Shown in pieces: positions 15,101 through 28,390 of a DNA stretch of 64,000 nt. Position numbers and translations under genes: made by a program. The notes under the pieces were generated by a model that saw only the letters and a program-made list of their open reading frames with translations, did no database searches and had not been told where the DNA came from. Position 1 is the stretch's first letter, and each line of letters starts with the position of its first letter. This DNA comes from Albula goreensis (taxonomy: Eukaryota; Chordata; Actinopteri; Albuliformes; Albulidae), in assembly GCA_022829145.1 (NCBI GenBank), contig CM040741.1, positions 53,597,680 through 53,661,679 of the forward strand. Direction: 5' to 3'.

Positions 15101-17376
15101 GTAAAAAATCGGCGATTGCAGATCCTTTTGTAACTCGCTAGTGATGCATTATTATATAAGGACAATAAATGTAGCAGACTGTCAAATAATTATCATCAAT
15201 ATATTTAGCTAGCTAGGTAAGATAGGCCCCCATGACCACAACAGATGATGACAAGCAAGTTAGCTAGCACTAGTTAGCTTGATAGGATATCTTATATTTT
15301 GTAGGCCGTAAATATTCAAACAATAAAATACATAACGATCAGTGCATGTTCTTTTCTGTCGGTGCTATAGTATGACTTAATATAATTCGATATCATACAA
15401 TTCAGGGTATCCTTGAACCGTGAGAATGAATGAGTCTGCCTTTTTTTAAGGCAGAGATCTGATGGGAGGAAGTCTTGGGAGTGGTAGTTTGAAGGGGGGA
15501 TGTACAGTAACGGTGCCAATAAGGAGCTGGAATGGACAGCTGCTCCGCTGCAGTTTCCAGGCTGTTGCTGAGCGGAGCCTGCTTCACCTATATCCTGCTG
15601 TCCGTCCAGCAGGGACGGCTGTTCAGGGAGTCCACTGCACGCTGGAGTGCGCACAGCTCCCTCTGAACGATGGCAAAGCCGGCTCGCTGCACTAGCAGGA
15701 GGGGGAGATCAGATAATCTCACCCTCCCTCAGCTTTGCCGGCTGCCTCTCAAAGGCTGGGTGGTGGAAGGACCCCCTCCAGTAGCCCTGATATCTCCCAA
15801 ATTTGAGGAAGAATGCATAAGCACATGAAGAAATGCTTATATTGATCAATCAAATCACTTTATTAAATTAAACAGTCTGTGGTTTATGTGTTTTTTAGTG
15901 TGCCTGTTTTATTGGAATAGTGCTCATCATTTTTCAGCATCAAGTGGGTGTGTGGCGGGTGGGGGGACTTTGTATTCTCAGACTAAAATTAGAGCTTAGG
16001 TGAGTCATGTTGACTATGGAAATTCATCTGCCTTCATAGCAAGATTCAGCTAACAGCAGCCCCTTGTAACAACAGTGGACCACAAGAGATGTTGCATATT
16101 GTATTCATTTTCTGTTGAGCTAACTGGTTTTTTCTGACCATGGTGCTTGTCTTGTCCCATCAGATGACTTGCACCACAGCGGTTTTTTAATTGACCAAAT
16201 TTAAAACCGATACCTCCTACAGATACACTGGGACACACTGAAGAATCATGGGCCTACGTGACGGAAAGGTTCTGGGTTGGTGGGCATGTAACATGTGACC
16301 AGCCAATAGAGACTTTTAATTGGCTGCTTACCATCATTAGCCAGCTTTCAGCACAAGCTAAAGTTACAGGCCAAACAGAGTTCTGTTTGGTAGAGAGACA
16401 AGGCATTGATAGGAATAATCAATAATAACTTTTAGATTCTCTCTATGTTTTTTGTCTTTGAGAAAACTCAGAATACAGGAAGAAATCGTTCTTAAACTTT
16501 TTAAAGAAAATCAGAACTTCAGGATGAAGATTTGTGTTTAATTTATTTCTTTGTAAATGAGTCCTCATGTACCTAATTGCTCCAGCTGTAATAGATAACT
16601 TTAGTAACTTATCTTAAAAATCCCTGGTACATGCACACAAAAATGATTTTTTTTCTTTTAAAAATGTGCTCTTATTTCCTGAAGTGCTTCTTTTGCTTTT
16701 TGTGTGGTTTTGTACTGACTCAAACAAAGAACAGAGAGGAGTGTTGGTGTAATAGTTTGAGATGGGCAGTTCATGGTGAGATTGGTCATTGTGGAAGTTA
16801 TCCAAGAAAACCTCTCCAACAAGAGTTAAAGGAGTGAGAACCCTTCTTCCATAGATAGATGGAATGAAAAAGGTGATATTTTTTCCTCAGGGGCTTTCAA
16901 ATGTTCCTTTATGACTGTCATATAGGATGAAGTTCTGATGGATTTTCTGTAGGGGTTTAACACATCCAGTGAAAAATACTGTCAGTGCAATAATTGTTTC
17001 TAACGAGGCACCGTTTGGTTACGTATTCATTGCGTAAGTGAAATGGAAAAATAAATATCTGCCCCTCGTTGAGTGCAATGAAGATGAACTTGCTGTTCTA
17101 CAAACACCAGGGAGGGAGACGTGCGAAGTGGAGGGTGTTTGGCAGGGAACTGAAACTGAGGAAGATTATGTTTGAAACGGACACAGGACCTTTGGCTTGT
17201 TCCCTGTTAGTTCCCAAGAGAATTTTGGGAGGTTGTTTTCTGGTTGGAGGATCGTAAACTTGAGGCATCGAACCAACCCCCATGACATTGGAAATCCATA
17301 GAAATCCTGAAGGGTGAAAGCTGCTTGTCATCCAAGCACTCAGCCAAGTCAGGGTAGAAAACTCTATATGGTGTTC
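9162..17376. other. Intronic DNA between transposon relics
   Basis: Holds the hAT-like element at 11272-11624. A short GC-richer motif cluster lies at 12140-12225 (TGAGTCA at 12144, gtaacgtcac, and the YY1-like CCGCCATTTTG at 12209). Purine-rich GA sequence occurs at 13440-13570. Otherwise AT-rich with no credible exon. Confidence 0.55.
11272..11624 (+). mobile_element. hAT-like non-autonomous element (ATTAATCG-rich fish family)
   Basis: About 350 bp beginning tagtggggctgcc and ending cattgcagctcta, which are imperfect inverted termini (TAG..GCTGC / GCAGCTCTA) of a very common teleost hAT-type repeat. Typical internal blocks are present: repeated GATTAAT/ATTAATT near both ends, tataaaacatcagaaaacag, and cacatttgagaacatagaacc. 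Flanks GTATGGTG and GTATGTGG could be a degraded 8-bp target duplication. No transposase remains. Family assignment rests on recall of the consensus; ends are approximate. Confidence 0.7.
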
Positions 17377-17860
17377 TCAAGGGCACATGTCACACAACAT
17401 CCATACACACCAAAGCATTTCCTCACAAACAGCCTTTGTAATTGAGGCCATGATGTCCTCGCCGCTAATGTACTGTCTCAAGCCCAGCAGAAAGACAGTT
17501 GAAGGTGACCGGCAATGATGTGGTTGCCGTGACAATTGATGGCAGTGCTGTAGGTCCCACTGTTTGCATTGTGAAGGCCCAGGACCTGGGTCGGCGTGGA
17601 GGAGACGTTTATGACACTCAAGATGTATGGAGCTCCTCCTCTGAACTTTGACCTTGGGCTTGATCACCACAGTAACGAGATACAAGGGCAAAAGCAGGAC
17701 GGGACAGCTCCATGAAAGAGAGTGGGGGAGAGAGATTCTTACCACCCCCAATTCGTCATGGGTCTCATAAAGTCTGGCGTTCAAACACAAAGACGTTACC
17801 ATAACCAATAAAGAAGAGCTGGCGGTACCTCTCAGGCTCCATGCTTCTCTAAAGACTCCA
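17377..17860 (-). other. Coding-like fragment of unknown identity
   Basis: Non-repetitive, higher-GC segment whose minus strand has a 143-codon frame and, in a shifted frame, a stretch ending NSGTYSTAINC that loosely recalls an immunoglobulin-domain beta-strand F. An apparent donor (gtaaga) follows MVTSLCLNARLYETHDELGV. Frame shifts and stops prevent a gene call; it may be a decayed exon or pseudogene piece, or chance. The DR1 motif at 17642 lies inside it. Confidence 0.2.
17642..17654 (-). promoter_or_regulatory. Candidate DR1 nuclear-receptor element (RXR/PPAR/HNF4 type)
   Basis: The minus strand reads AGGTCA-A-AGTTCA, two direct hexamer half-sites with one-base spacing, matching the DR1 consensus PuG(G/T)TCA N PuG(G/T)TCA. 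DR1 sites are bound by RXR homodimers, PPAR:RXR, HNF4 and COUP-TF. Location within the receptor's own intron suggests possible feedback, but a 13-bp match can occur by chance. Confidence 0.4.
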
Positions 17861-18621
17861 TTTCATTAGCACTATACCTTTAACAAGAAAACCCCCAGAA
17901 TGTTTATATTGCTCAGATGTTCATGGCTGTGGTTGCAATGGTTTTGATTGGCTGCTAGTGGGGGGTGTAAAATTCTTTTCCCCTGAAGCCTCAATGTACT
18001 ATTATATAAAAAGAATCAGATACAATTCAGAGGGAGGAAAAAAATCAAAGATCAAAATTTCTCTAATCAAGAGTATGTGCAGAGCCAAAGTAATAAAGAT
18101 GAGTGCCAATAGAAAGCTCTTTAATAAAGAGAAAGGCACACAGAGGATCACATTTTAGTCAGACACAGACAGGAAGACCTGTACATACACGCCTCTGCCA
18201 ATACCGCATTTTCCTCAATTGGTCCCAGAGGCAGGAGAAAGACTTGATTTGTGTCTTATTGCAAAAAAAGTCTCTTTTGTCCCAAAGAGATTAACATGAA
18301 AGCAATTTTTAACCAGAATTATAGGATCCTCAGCAGTAGTTAGCTTGTTTAAACACCGATGGAAATCTTCTTGATGTTAATGCTTAACTAAAAGTTAATT
18401 CACTGCATCTTTAGTGGGTAAAAACAGAGGCAATGTGAGCCCAAAACATAGCACAGCCCTAGCTGCATGCTCTCTGTCAGTGATATGCGTGACTCAACAT
18501 TTCTTCAAATGTCAGTTGGAACTTTAAAGGGTTAGGATCATGTTGCCTTTTTAGCTCCTGCATGACTGTTCTGTGCTCTGCCGTTTTTTATAAATGTTTT
18601 AGTCATTGCTGAATTCCAGTA

Positions 18622-18650
18622 TTTGTTTGTTTGTTTGTTTGTTTGTTTTG
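18622..18650 (+). repeat. (TTTG)n microsatellite
   Basis: About seven tetranucleotide units, the last with one extra T. Confidence 0.95.
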
Positions 18651-21600
18651 TTAATACTATTTCTGTTTAATTTGATTTCAGTGACTCTGCTAGAATGATT
18701 TTTGCAATTGTTAGATTTCATGCATTTTTGTTTTATTAATTGATCATTTAAATCCACATTTAATCTTTCTTACATTCATTAAATTTACTGTATCAAAAAT
18801 GGTGGAAAAGTGCTGTTCAGCATCAGGTGTTCTGTAACATCTCCACTTGTCTTCATCATGAGAGTGTGCAACATCCATTAGAAACGGACATTGTTGTGCC
18901 TTTTTTTCCCTATTTTACCACCGATCATGCCGATATATGCTGCCATACATGTGAATGCTGCGTGAGATTTGAAACCTAAATAAGAATAAAAACTAATGGA
19001 AAATTATAAATACAGTGTGATTGAGTTATTCTGTCTGAAGACCACTTGTTTAGCAGAATAACAGCATTTATTCCTGGTTTCTCAGGCTGGCTTCCGATTT
19101 TGGGGGGAGCAGAACATGACCTGGAGCTTCTGCTCATGTGTTAAAACTGTAATGTTCGGTGACATTGCTCAGGGCACTCTAGCTACAGTGGTGTCATTGT
19201 CCGCCCTTCACAACTTATTTCATGAGAAATCCACTGTGCTAGCACTGAGGTGATGGCCACTCTGCTGTACTCCAGGGAAAACTAGACGCAAGGCTGGATG
19301 GACCTGATTGATCAAGAGCCAGCAAATCTGGTGGTGCTGTGTGTGTGGAGGGTGGGACCACACAGACAGTCACATGATTTTAGTTTGTTTGCTACTGTGT
19401 CTGAATAAGCACATTTTCTGCCCTTGCATTCTCTAGCTTTTGATTTTCTAGTCAGACAAGTTATGCATACACACTGTGGCCAAAGTAGACAGTGTAAGGA
19501 AAGGACTGTGGCCTTGATGCAATCTGATCCAGTGTGTCTAGTGCTGAGCCCTAAAGAGTGGGTAGCATTTACTCAAAAAAGCCTCATTAAGTTCGTCTTC
19601 ACAGTGGTCTCTTGTTTTGGAATTATTAACATTTTCTCAACCTGTCTCAGAGATTCTCTTCCCACATCAAATTGTTGAGTCTCCACAATCTTTAAGATGC
19701 ATGACGAGTACTACTTGAAGAACATAATTTTATAACTGTAGACCAAAGTGTTCATCCATTACTTTGCCTTAGAATTTGATGAAAGTGTATGTTTTTTTCT
19801 TAATCACAATGTGGTGAGTAAATGTTTGTGAACTTAGTGAAAAAAAAAACGAAACTGTGAGTTAAAGAAAGGTTTTTATTTAATCGAGGCCTTGTGTATA
19901 CATTGTTAGTTTTCAATTGTTTCAGTGCCCGATTATGGCCAGATAGTTAGCTGTTAGGCAATGCATATATTTGCCTTTTTGTTTTGATTTTTTTATTTTG
20001 TTTGATTTTCTTTCAGACTGTTTATGAAAATCCCAGTTTTCCCAGTGTTCTCCATAGGTGGCTGACTGATAGTGGTATTTGCTGGATTTATGATTTTAAT
20101 CATATGAAGACATCATTCAAGAATTTGTCTGACAGACTATGCACCCCCATGCACCCAAGCTTGCTCCCCCCCCATCCTGGCTCGCACACACCCCCCTCCT
20201 ACAAGAACCACAGTAGCCCAGCCAGCTTATCATGGGGAACTAATTCAATATCCCTGCGCCTATTTTAAATGTCATCCGCTGAGCTCATCTGGAGTGACAT
20301 GTTTTTCATGGTCGAAATAATGGTGCTTTATTGAACAGGGGTTGTCATTGCCCTTACGTTTGATGTTGGCTCAAAACGTAAAGGTCTTCGCGAGGAAAGC
20401 AGACAAAAATAGAAGTGAGCAGATACCCCGGTGAACACACATATCCTGTGGAGGGCCTCAGTCTGAGTCTGTGAATCACCGCCTCCTCTGGGCTGGGAAC
20501 TGGGGCAGCCTCATCTGACTGCAGAGGGAAACTACAGCCAAAGTTCTGCTCCAGAAAGTTTCCCCCTCTTTCCCAAAGCCGTGACTGTGGATGGTCTGCT
20601 ATGATGTCATAATGATGGCTGTATTCTTCTTTCAATCATTTTACTGGAGAGACAGTGGCATTGAAGTAGGAGGAGCTTCAGAGGGAGGGGCCTCAGAGGG
20701 AAGGAACAAGCCTCAGGATTTGTCAGGCAAAAACCTGAAAGGAGAGGGTGCTGTGGCAGTCCTCTGCAGAGAACATGATGTTGCTCAGAGCACACTTCTT
20801 CTTTAGGGCTGGCGTGAATTGAGAGTAAAACTTAAAGGACATTTAAATCTGATTTATTTTTTCTTTTTTGTTCCATGTCCTGGAATGACACGGTTTGTGT
20901 CAAAGTGCAGGTTGTCGGTTGTGGTGGGGTGAGGGGCTGGGGTGGGTGGGGTGGTGGATCTGCTCAGCATTCAGTTGACCCATTGTGCCAGATAATGGCT
21001 TCCCTGTTGAGCATGACCCCTGTGCTCCCTGAAACAGACAGCACGACGGCCTCCCTCCAGGCCTGCTGGCTTGATTTGGCATTTTGCCCATATGGGAACA
21101 AGCCCCCCACCAACCCCTGCGCCCCCCACACCCCCTTCACTTCCCAGGCAGTGGCCCCCTTCCTCTCCTCCATCTCTTGGTATGACCAAGTGGCAGACAT
21201 GGGCACTGAGCTGATGGGCCTTAGGGGAGGAAGGTCAGGGGGACAGGCACAGTCAGATGGGAAAGGTAAATGTAAGAGGTTGGCTGAAGCGGATCATTAA
21301 AGGACTGCAGGCATTTGGGTGGTGCGTGAGCAGTACATGGAATGGTGGAGGAACTGAGTTATCGGATGCAATCATAAAATTATGTTCTCTAAGTAGTACT
21401 TGTCATGCATCTTAAAGGCCAGATCCTCATCTGGCTTGTTGGCCCTGTCTGGTTAATTTGCATCTCCCAGTCACCTGGGAAACCTGCATTGCCTTCCACC
21501 TTCAGAAACTTAATCATCATCCTCCTACACAGTTGAAATTTATTTTTCTGTATTTCCCCACAGGGTTCCTGAAACCCCAGTGTTCGCTAGCATCATCACC

Positions 21601-23576
21601 CTCCCAGCGAGGAAGACCAGGGGAGGCCTGCACCTGTTTCAGCGGCATGTGCCCACTTCATCAGCGTCGGCTGTCCACAGGTACTGCCTGCTTCTGCCCT
21701 CAGGGGACATACAGTCTGCCACCTCACTCTGTGCCATGACCTCAGACCTCCATGGCAAACCCTCCAACACCTCATAGCTGTGACAGTGTAAAAGCACCCC
21801 TTGCTTAACGCACTCAGGGGGCCCATATCCAATTGAAAATCCTTAAGAATTCCTGAAAAATGGCAAATGATCAAATATACCACTGTGCTTAAAATATAAT
21901 AGACACAAAATATATTTGAAGACTTTTTAATTGCCTCAGAATGTAGTTTAACTTTGCCAAAGTAGTCATATAGCCTAAAATACCCTGATTATGACAGGAA
22001 AATAAATCCTTGGAAATCATACATTAATCTGTTAAACACCATTGAGAATTCATGAAAAATAGAAATCTGATTTGAATGAGATCTCTGCTGGTTCCCATGC
22101 AGATTGATACCTGGTCCCAGGGGATGTACTGTTTTAATGCAGAAGTAGTCATGGGTATTGTAACATGTCACTAACTTCCAAAATTTTACATTGGAACCTA
22201 TCACTCTACACTGTGCAAAGGATGCTGGGAGTTGGTGAGAGTTTTGTGCGAACACTTCATGCAGTTTCTCAGCTTTCTTATCTTCTATGATTCTACTTGG
22301 AACTGTTCGGTGGGTGTGACAAAAAGTAGCTTATCTCACATATCTTTGATCAAACTCACATTATGAAATTATAGAGAAAGTGTGCGTATGCAACTTCATA
22401 GTTTGGTTTTGTTTAGTTTGGTGTTGCTTGTACAAAGGCAAGCAAGATGGTACTTGTTCTTCCTCCACACCTACATGTACCCTCTAATCTAGTGCAAAAT
22501 CTTGCCCCACAGCTAATATTCCTATGACCTGTTTTTGAGATGTTCTTGAGATGTTGTTGAATGTGCAACTCATGACATTAGAGACTTTCTGCACTGTATC
22601 AGGCTTTTAGCTTCATCATTTTGAATTCTATGAATTTCAGTGGCATGTAACATGATCATACTTTTTTTGGGTATGCAGAAGTGTAGAGTTTATGTTGCTT
22701 TATCTGAGCAATGACATATATACAGAAAAGTGGCATTCAAATGTAAATGACTACAGTATTAACTACCTTGTTTGCACATATGTAGCATCACCTCATAGCA
22801 GGCATTGCACAGATCCTCTAATCTTCAGACTAATAATCAGTACGTGCTGTCAGCCCATCCATATTAGGTACAGATCAGTGGGTCTACAAAGAGCCAGCTA
22901 AGTGCCAATGCCTGGAGCAAACAGTACACCCAGTTAACGAGCACAGTGTTTAGTAAGGACACTAGATATTTGTCAACATAGAAACAGTGCTCACCATCAT
23001 CTTAAAGAGTGCACACCAATACTGTGATGATTGCCTGCTTTCATGTAGTCATTGAGTATATACAATTGTTTGAAATGTACACAACCAGTAACACGTGATT
23101 CACAGACTCTGCCTGTATGAGGTCAGACACATCCAGATGTGAAGTTTAATCTGTAACATTATGCTATATGATGTTCTTTCATGCATCACCAACCCCTTTA
23201 ACACTGACATGTAAAAATGCCAATTAGCCAATTTAACAGCTAATCCAAGACACCTTAGATTGAGTGTGAGTGTTATTACCCCCTAACCCCACTGGTGAGC
23301 TGCTGCATTTTTCAGGGCACACTTAATACCACCTCGATGATTAACAATAGCAGGCTATCAGATTTGTCTCAAAAAATGGCTATGGGTGTGTTGTCAGTGG
23401 ATGTGTAGCGCATGTTCAATGCTACAGAATCTTAATATAGTCAGAATTGTATACAGATTTGCCCAAGAGGTGGAGGCCTCGTTCACAAAGCATTGCAGAG
23501 CAAGACCTGCCACTCTTCTCCCATGCGGAAATACTTTCATCTGTAAACATGCTTCAACAGAGTCTCAGCCCCCTGC

Positions 23577-23720
23577 CCCCCTGCTCTCACCCCTCTGTTC
23601 CTGTGTCTGCCTCTCTCTGAGTCTTTGTGCGTTGCTGTCTCTGTTTCTGTCGGTTCATATCTGTCTCTACCTGTCTTCTGTCTTGTTTCTTTTTCTACTG
23701 TGTCTGTATAGTACTTTGGA
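23577..23720 (+). repeat. Pyrimidine-rich TCTG/TCTC region
   Basis: Loose repetition of CTGTCTC and CTCTGT. It explains the Cys/Leu/Ser-rich frame on the plus strand. Confidence 0.7.
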
Positions 23721-24775
23721 CTATTTTCTCTCCCAAATTTCCACCGCTCATCTCTCTTTATCTCTTTTTCGGCGTCCTCTATGGCTCTGTGGTCAAACTT
23801 ACAAATGAAGCTTCCCTGTTTTCCACTGGATTCTAAATTTTTCACTGCAGTGTGAATTCTCACCTCTTAGTATTCACGATACTGGCATTTATTCTGAGTT
23901 ATATATATGATACACATTCCTTGCAAATCTCTGTCATGCAAAAGCAAACAGAGCAGCCTGGTGTTCCTACCAAAATGTCTTTGTCTTTATGACAGTTATT
24001 CTACACTTAAGTTTTATGATCACAATGCATGGTTTGATAAGTGCACCCATGCAATATTGTAGTAACATAATATGCAAGTTGCGGACTGATGCAGTTCACA
24101 TTTTCCTGTTCAGCGCCCACGTTCCTTAAATAGCAAATGAACTTGTGTCCATTTGAGTGGGTTGGTCATAAGATAAGGTGTGGTCAGGCGCACTGTTGGC
24201 ATATTGCTGTTTGCGTTAAACTTGACCAGAATTAGGCCGAAAGTCATACTGCAGTTGTTTTATTTTAAAGGCAGCATTTAAAATGTGCACTATTAAAAGG
24301 TGTGGAAAAAGTATTGTTTTTCTCTATTTAAATATCACACATATTAAAATGAATTTGTTTTAATAATAAAACATCTTACACTCACATGTCGTAATACTCC
24401 AGTTCAGTTAAGTCATATAGAAAGGCATATGACTGGGATGTAACTGTGCTTCATTTTGGATTACAGCATTGAAAAAAATTATATTGTATGCAAGTAAAAA
24501 ACAGAACATTTTACGTGCTATCTGTGATTAAACTTAAGCCAAAACAATTCTATTTAAAAATCATTTATTGAAGTCATTACTAACAGTATATTTGCCTTAT
24601 TAGTATACAGTAGTTACAATAGTAATTAGTTTCATTATGTTGCTGTTATGTAGCTGTTGTTTGCTGTGTTTGTAGTTGTAGAACAACTCAAAAGAGATTT
24701 CTGCACCTGGATTGTCTTCAGTGACATTTGGGACACTTGACATTTATTAAAAAGTTGTATAAAACTGAGGAGTGT

Positions 24776-24817
24776 ATATGTATATACATATCACAGCATA
24801 CATGTATATATGCTGTG
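24776..24817 (+). repeat. Palindrome cluster
   Basis: A perfect 16-bp palindrome atatgtatatacatat (24776-24791) is followed at once by a 9-bp inverted repeat cacagcata/tatgctgtg (24792-24800 and 24809-24817) with an 8-nt loop. Confidence 0.7.
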
Positions 24818-27289
24818 CACCATAGATACACTAAAATAATTAAAATGTAGCCCACAGACAAATAAATGCTTGCAGTGCCTGGTATAAAATGGCATGCATC
24901 AACAAGCAGTATGATTCTTTAGTAATTCTATATGTGGTACTTTTGATAATGCAATATAATATGGTCATAATGGTACAGCACTTCTTGTCCAGTGTGTCCA
25001 ACATGAATCGAAAACCTCCCTTTGCCTTCACATGAAAAGGGGAGAGTACATAAAGCACTGTTCTATTCATATTCTATTCTTGTTGCACAACTGGGTATAC
25101 ATGAACAAATATCGTTTTATATGTCCCTGTTTCTCTGTCTCCCCACCTTTATTTCTCCATTTTGTTCTCAAATTTATGTAATCCAATTAGAGCTTTTTCT
25201 GTATGATAGTATTCAAATAGTTTTGTCACAGCATTCAGTTAACAAAATTAGCAAATAAAAATACACACAAAATGAGCAACAAAAATATGAGTTATTTTGG
25301 TGACTTTACACAGTCCTAAATAAACAAACAGTCTCTCACTCTTTTCATGTCTTTTTCATTCCCTCTGTCTCATTGCCTCTGTCTGTTTTTGTCTTTATTT
25401 GCTTCTTTTCTTAATAGAATCTGAAGTGTGGTCAGTGATGCCCACATATTTGTCACTTGACCAGCCATTTGGGTGGCCACTGAGGCTAGCCAGGTTGGTT
25501 GTAATAAGTTGTTTAATGGCCTTTTATATGTTAAATCTCTGTGTTTCAGACTTATTTTTGAAGTGTGTTCCTAACTCAAATGAGATTAATTTAAGATACA
25601 ACAACTAGTCTGTCTGCAGTAGTGCAAACCATGTAATCATTTTCCACTAATAGGCACCAAGGATGGCTCTATGGCACAAGCAGAAAATAACCTTGGAAAA
25701 TGTTTGGTTCAGTTGGACGTACCAAGAATTTATAAATGACAATTTAACTGTGAGCTTTGTACATCCAAGTAAACGTTTTCCCATGAGTTCATTTCATACA
25801 CTTCCAACAGTACTGGAATTATTAGCAAGTTTCAATTGGATACACATGTAAAATGACAGCTGTGTGATAATAAAAAAAACAGATCACATTCATCGTTGAC
25901 GGCCTTCATGTGCTTTCTATGTGCATTGACAGGTGACATATAACGGAATGGGTGTGTATAAAGGTGAAGCTATTGCACCTGAGGTAGTGGTGTACTATAT
26001 ACTGTGTGGTTCTGGATGGACATTTCTAACTGTTGAGTCTTAGTCATAGTTGGCAAAGATCTTCTGAATTCTGAGCCAGTTAATAAGCAGGATGGCTGAA
26101 CCTGAACATACTTTGAGGTTCAGCATAAAGTGAACACCATGGCAAACCCAGTGAAGACAGTCCTTTCACTGTGCACTTTCCAGCAATGAAAAGAAGAAAA
26201 AGTGAACAATTCTAAAAATTACTTCAATTATATTTTCAGTAGTCATAGTTAGACATCTAAGCAGTGTGCTAGTAGATGGTTTGCCTCATATTTTAAATAG
26301 TGTGGTTATGATTAAAAAAAAATTAGGCCATATTATACATTTTCAGTACCGATTCCAGCTAAATTGAGAAAGCAGCAGTCCTTTTTCAATTACCCTGCAT
26401 TTTGAAAAGAACAGGAAATAACCTGCTTCACATCCTTCTGGACTCTCTCCACCCATATGTCACTAGTGTTGAACCAATGCGCCCTGGCACGTATTATGAG
26501 GAAATATGGTGTTTGGTTTGAAAGATTCAGCAGTGGTGACTCTTTTCCTAAAGTTGGCACAATCTTTGGAGGCCTTTATGCTAACAGCCATCGGGAATCC
26601 ATATTGGCTTATGTCGATGAGTGAAGGAATGAAAGTGTAATTAAAATGAGTGTTGTCTTATATTTTATAACACACCACACATGCAATATCAATAAGAGTC
26701 TGTAAAATCACATTGCGCGATAGAGGCCATTACGTCCTTAGAAAGATGGTAACTGTGGAAACGTTGCGGTTTGGTTATTGGGAGCAGCGGAGGACAGAAT
26801 AGTTGGAGTTCTCGTAGTTTATAGGGAGAGTAATAACCATGTCTCTAATTATGGAACGTGTAACTGTAAATCTCTCCCACCACATTCAGTGCAGAAGAGA
26901 AAGTCTTCCAGTCCCTCCGGTTCTTGGTAGTTAGCAACAGCCACAATGAGATGTTGTTGTTGCAGAGCTGGGCATGCTGGGAAGTCTGGTGAACTTCTGG
27001 CTGAGCAGATCCAGCGTCGATCCTCTGAACTCCAGATCTCCCACTGATGTGGTGACGGTTTGGTTTCGTGGTGTTCACATTGTTTGCATTTTAAAAAACG
27101 AACCCTCACTGGAGAGACCCGTGAGAAATGTAACATTCAGTCTTTCAAAATTGACTCACAGGCAATCATTTGTTATTTTTCTGTGTGTTGTTTTTTCCCC
27201 ATTTTCTTTTTTAGCCCCAACAGAAAAAAAAAGTTTTTTGGAAAAGTGCTGTGTGTGAGAGAGAGTTAAAAAACAGGCTTTGAAGGAGC

Positions 27290-27560
27290 CATACAATGCA
27301 AGCCTTGTGCTGTGATTTGGTCTCTTCGAGCAGAGCAGAGCAGAGGAATGGAAAAGATTATCCGCTGGAATGTCTGGGGTGCCCTCAAACAGAGCGCTCC
27401 GTGTGACCGGCCAATGGGAGAGCACCGCCGAGCGCTGGGCTAATTTTTTCCTGATGAACGCAGCCGCCTGCTCCATAATGGAGTCTGATTGCCAGCACTG
27501 AACGCACATATGGTCCATGTTTTTCACATCCAAATGGCAGACGCCCCTTTAAAGAAACAA
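27290..27560. promoter_or_regulatory. Candidate conserved noncoding block A
   Basis: High-complexity, CpG-containing and repeat-free, unlike its AT-rich and GT-repeat neighbours. Includes a CCAAT box in ccggccaatgggag, agagcgctccgtgtgacc, and catatggtcc. No credible reading frame. Regulatory role is a guess from composition. Confidence 0.25.
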
Positions 27561-27990
27561 CTCTGTACAGAATGGAAAAATAATTGTTGGCTTTCCTGTA
27601 TTATTTTATGAAAGTGGGTATATATATCTGGGATGTATGTGGGTCTGACACTAAGCAGTGGCCTGGCTCTACCATATTGTGTTGGTACTATTTCATCTTC
27701 TCACAGGGACTAGCCAGACTCACCAGGTGCAAAGTTTTACTGTAATTAATCACATTGTTTTCATAGCTTTGGTTTAGCTAGCAGTAATTACACTCATAGC
27801 TAAACCTTATTACTGCTCTCCATAGTCCATAACTGATTTAATTGTGCTTCCCTTTCCCAACGTCCCTAAGTTATCACATTGCTCTGTAATCCTGCCAATT
27901 AATTAGGAATTGATTTATTATCAGTGACCATTTGGAAAAAAAAAAACTTGCTGCAAGCAATGCCAAGGTAAATCCGAGGGTGTAAATCAG

Positions 27991-28050
27991 TGTGTGTGTG
28001 TGTGTGTGCGCGCATGTGTGTGTGTATATGTGTGTGTTCGTGTGTGTGCA
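27991..28050 (+). repeat. TG/CG microsatellite
   Basis: (TG)9, then a CGCGC interruption, then imperfect TG. Confidence 0.93.
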
Positions 28051-28209
28051 TTTGTTTTGTCCATGTTCATGTTTTTTTTTGTTCTGCTGTGAGCTGAGAG
28101 CTGCCATTGCATGTTGCCTGATCCCGATGGTGGCGCGTGTGTTTTGTTTGCGGGGCCTCACGCTCACATGTGTCGTGCGGCATAACCCCTGCTCCACACA
28201 CTTCCTGGA

Positions 28210-28390
28210 GAAGGGTTCAGCGGAGGTGAGGGAGGTCGGAGAGGGGAGCTCGTTAGCTCAGACATGTTCCATGCTCTCCTTTTGATTTGCAGGAGCTGGA
28301 ATCCCTCCACTCCCTCGGTTTCCCGCCGGGTCATGCGCCAGAGAGGCCGGCGCTGCGCAGTTGATTAGCCGAGTTCTTCATTTTCACAAG
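28210..28390. promoter_or_regulatory. Candidate conserved noncoding block B
   Basis: GC-rich, CpG-containing block (cccgccgggtcatgcgccag and gccggcgctgcgcagttg) between a TG microsatellite and AT-rich DNA. Contains GATTAG and a possible acceptor-like ttttgatttgcag, but no open frame resembling a known protein follows. Confidence 0.25.

Larger units (their letters stand above)
17861..27289. other. Intronic DNA, no gene seen
   Basis: Mostly AT-rich sequence with the TTTG repeat, the TCTG-rich tract and the palindrome cluster listed. A GC-richer patch at 20880-21300 has a 141-codon frame, but it is Gly-rich then Pro/Thr-rich, lacks a family match and is treated as chance. Confidence 0.6.

Noticed and set aside
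20875..21300. 141-codon plus-strand frame
   Set aside because: Gly/Trp-rich start followed by Pro/Thr-rich sequence from a G/C homopolymer-rich patch; no family recognised.
25979..26010. let-7-like seed tgaggtagt
   Set aside because: The seed is present but the downstream sequence does not supply a matching star arm for a hairpin.
26849..27136. Minus-strand frame with FLKCKQCEHH and FLFCTECGG, reminiscent of zinc fingers
   Set aside because: Cys and His spacing does not form a C2H2 or C4 unit, and no splice sites frame it.
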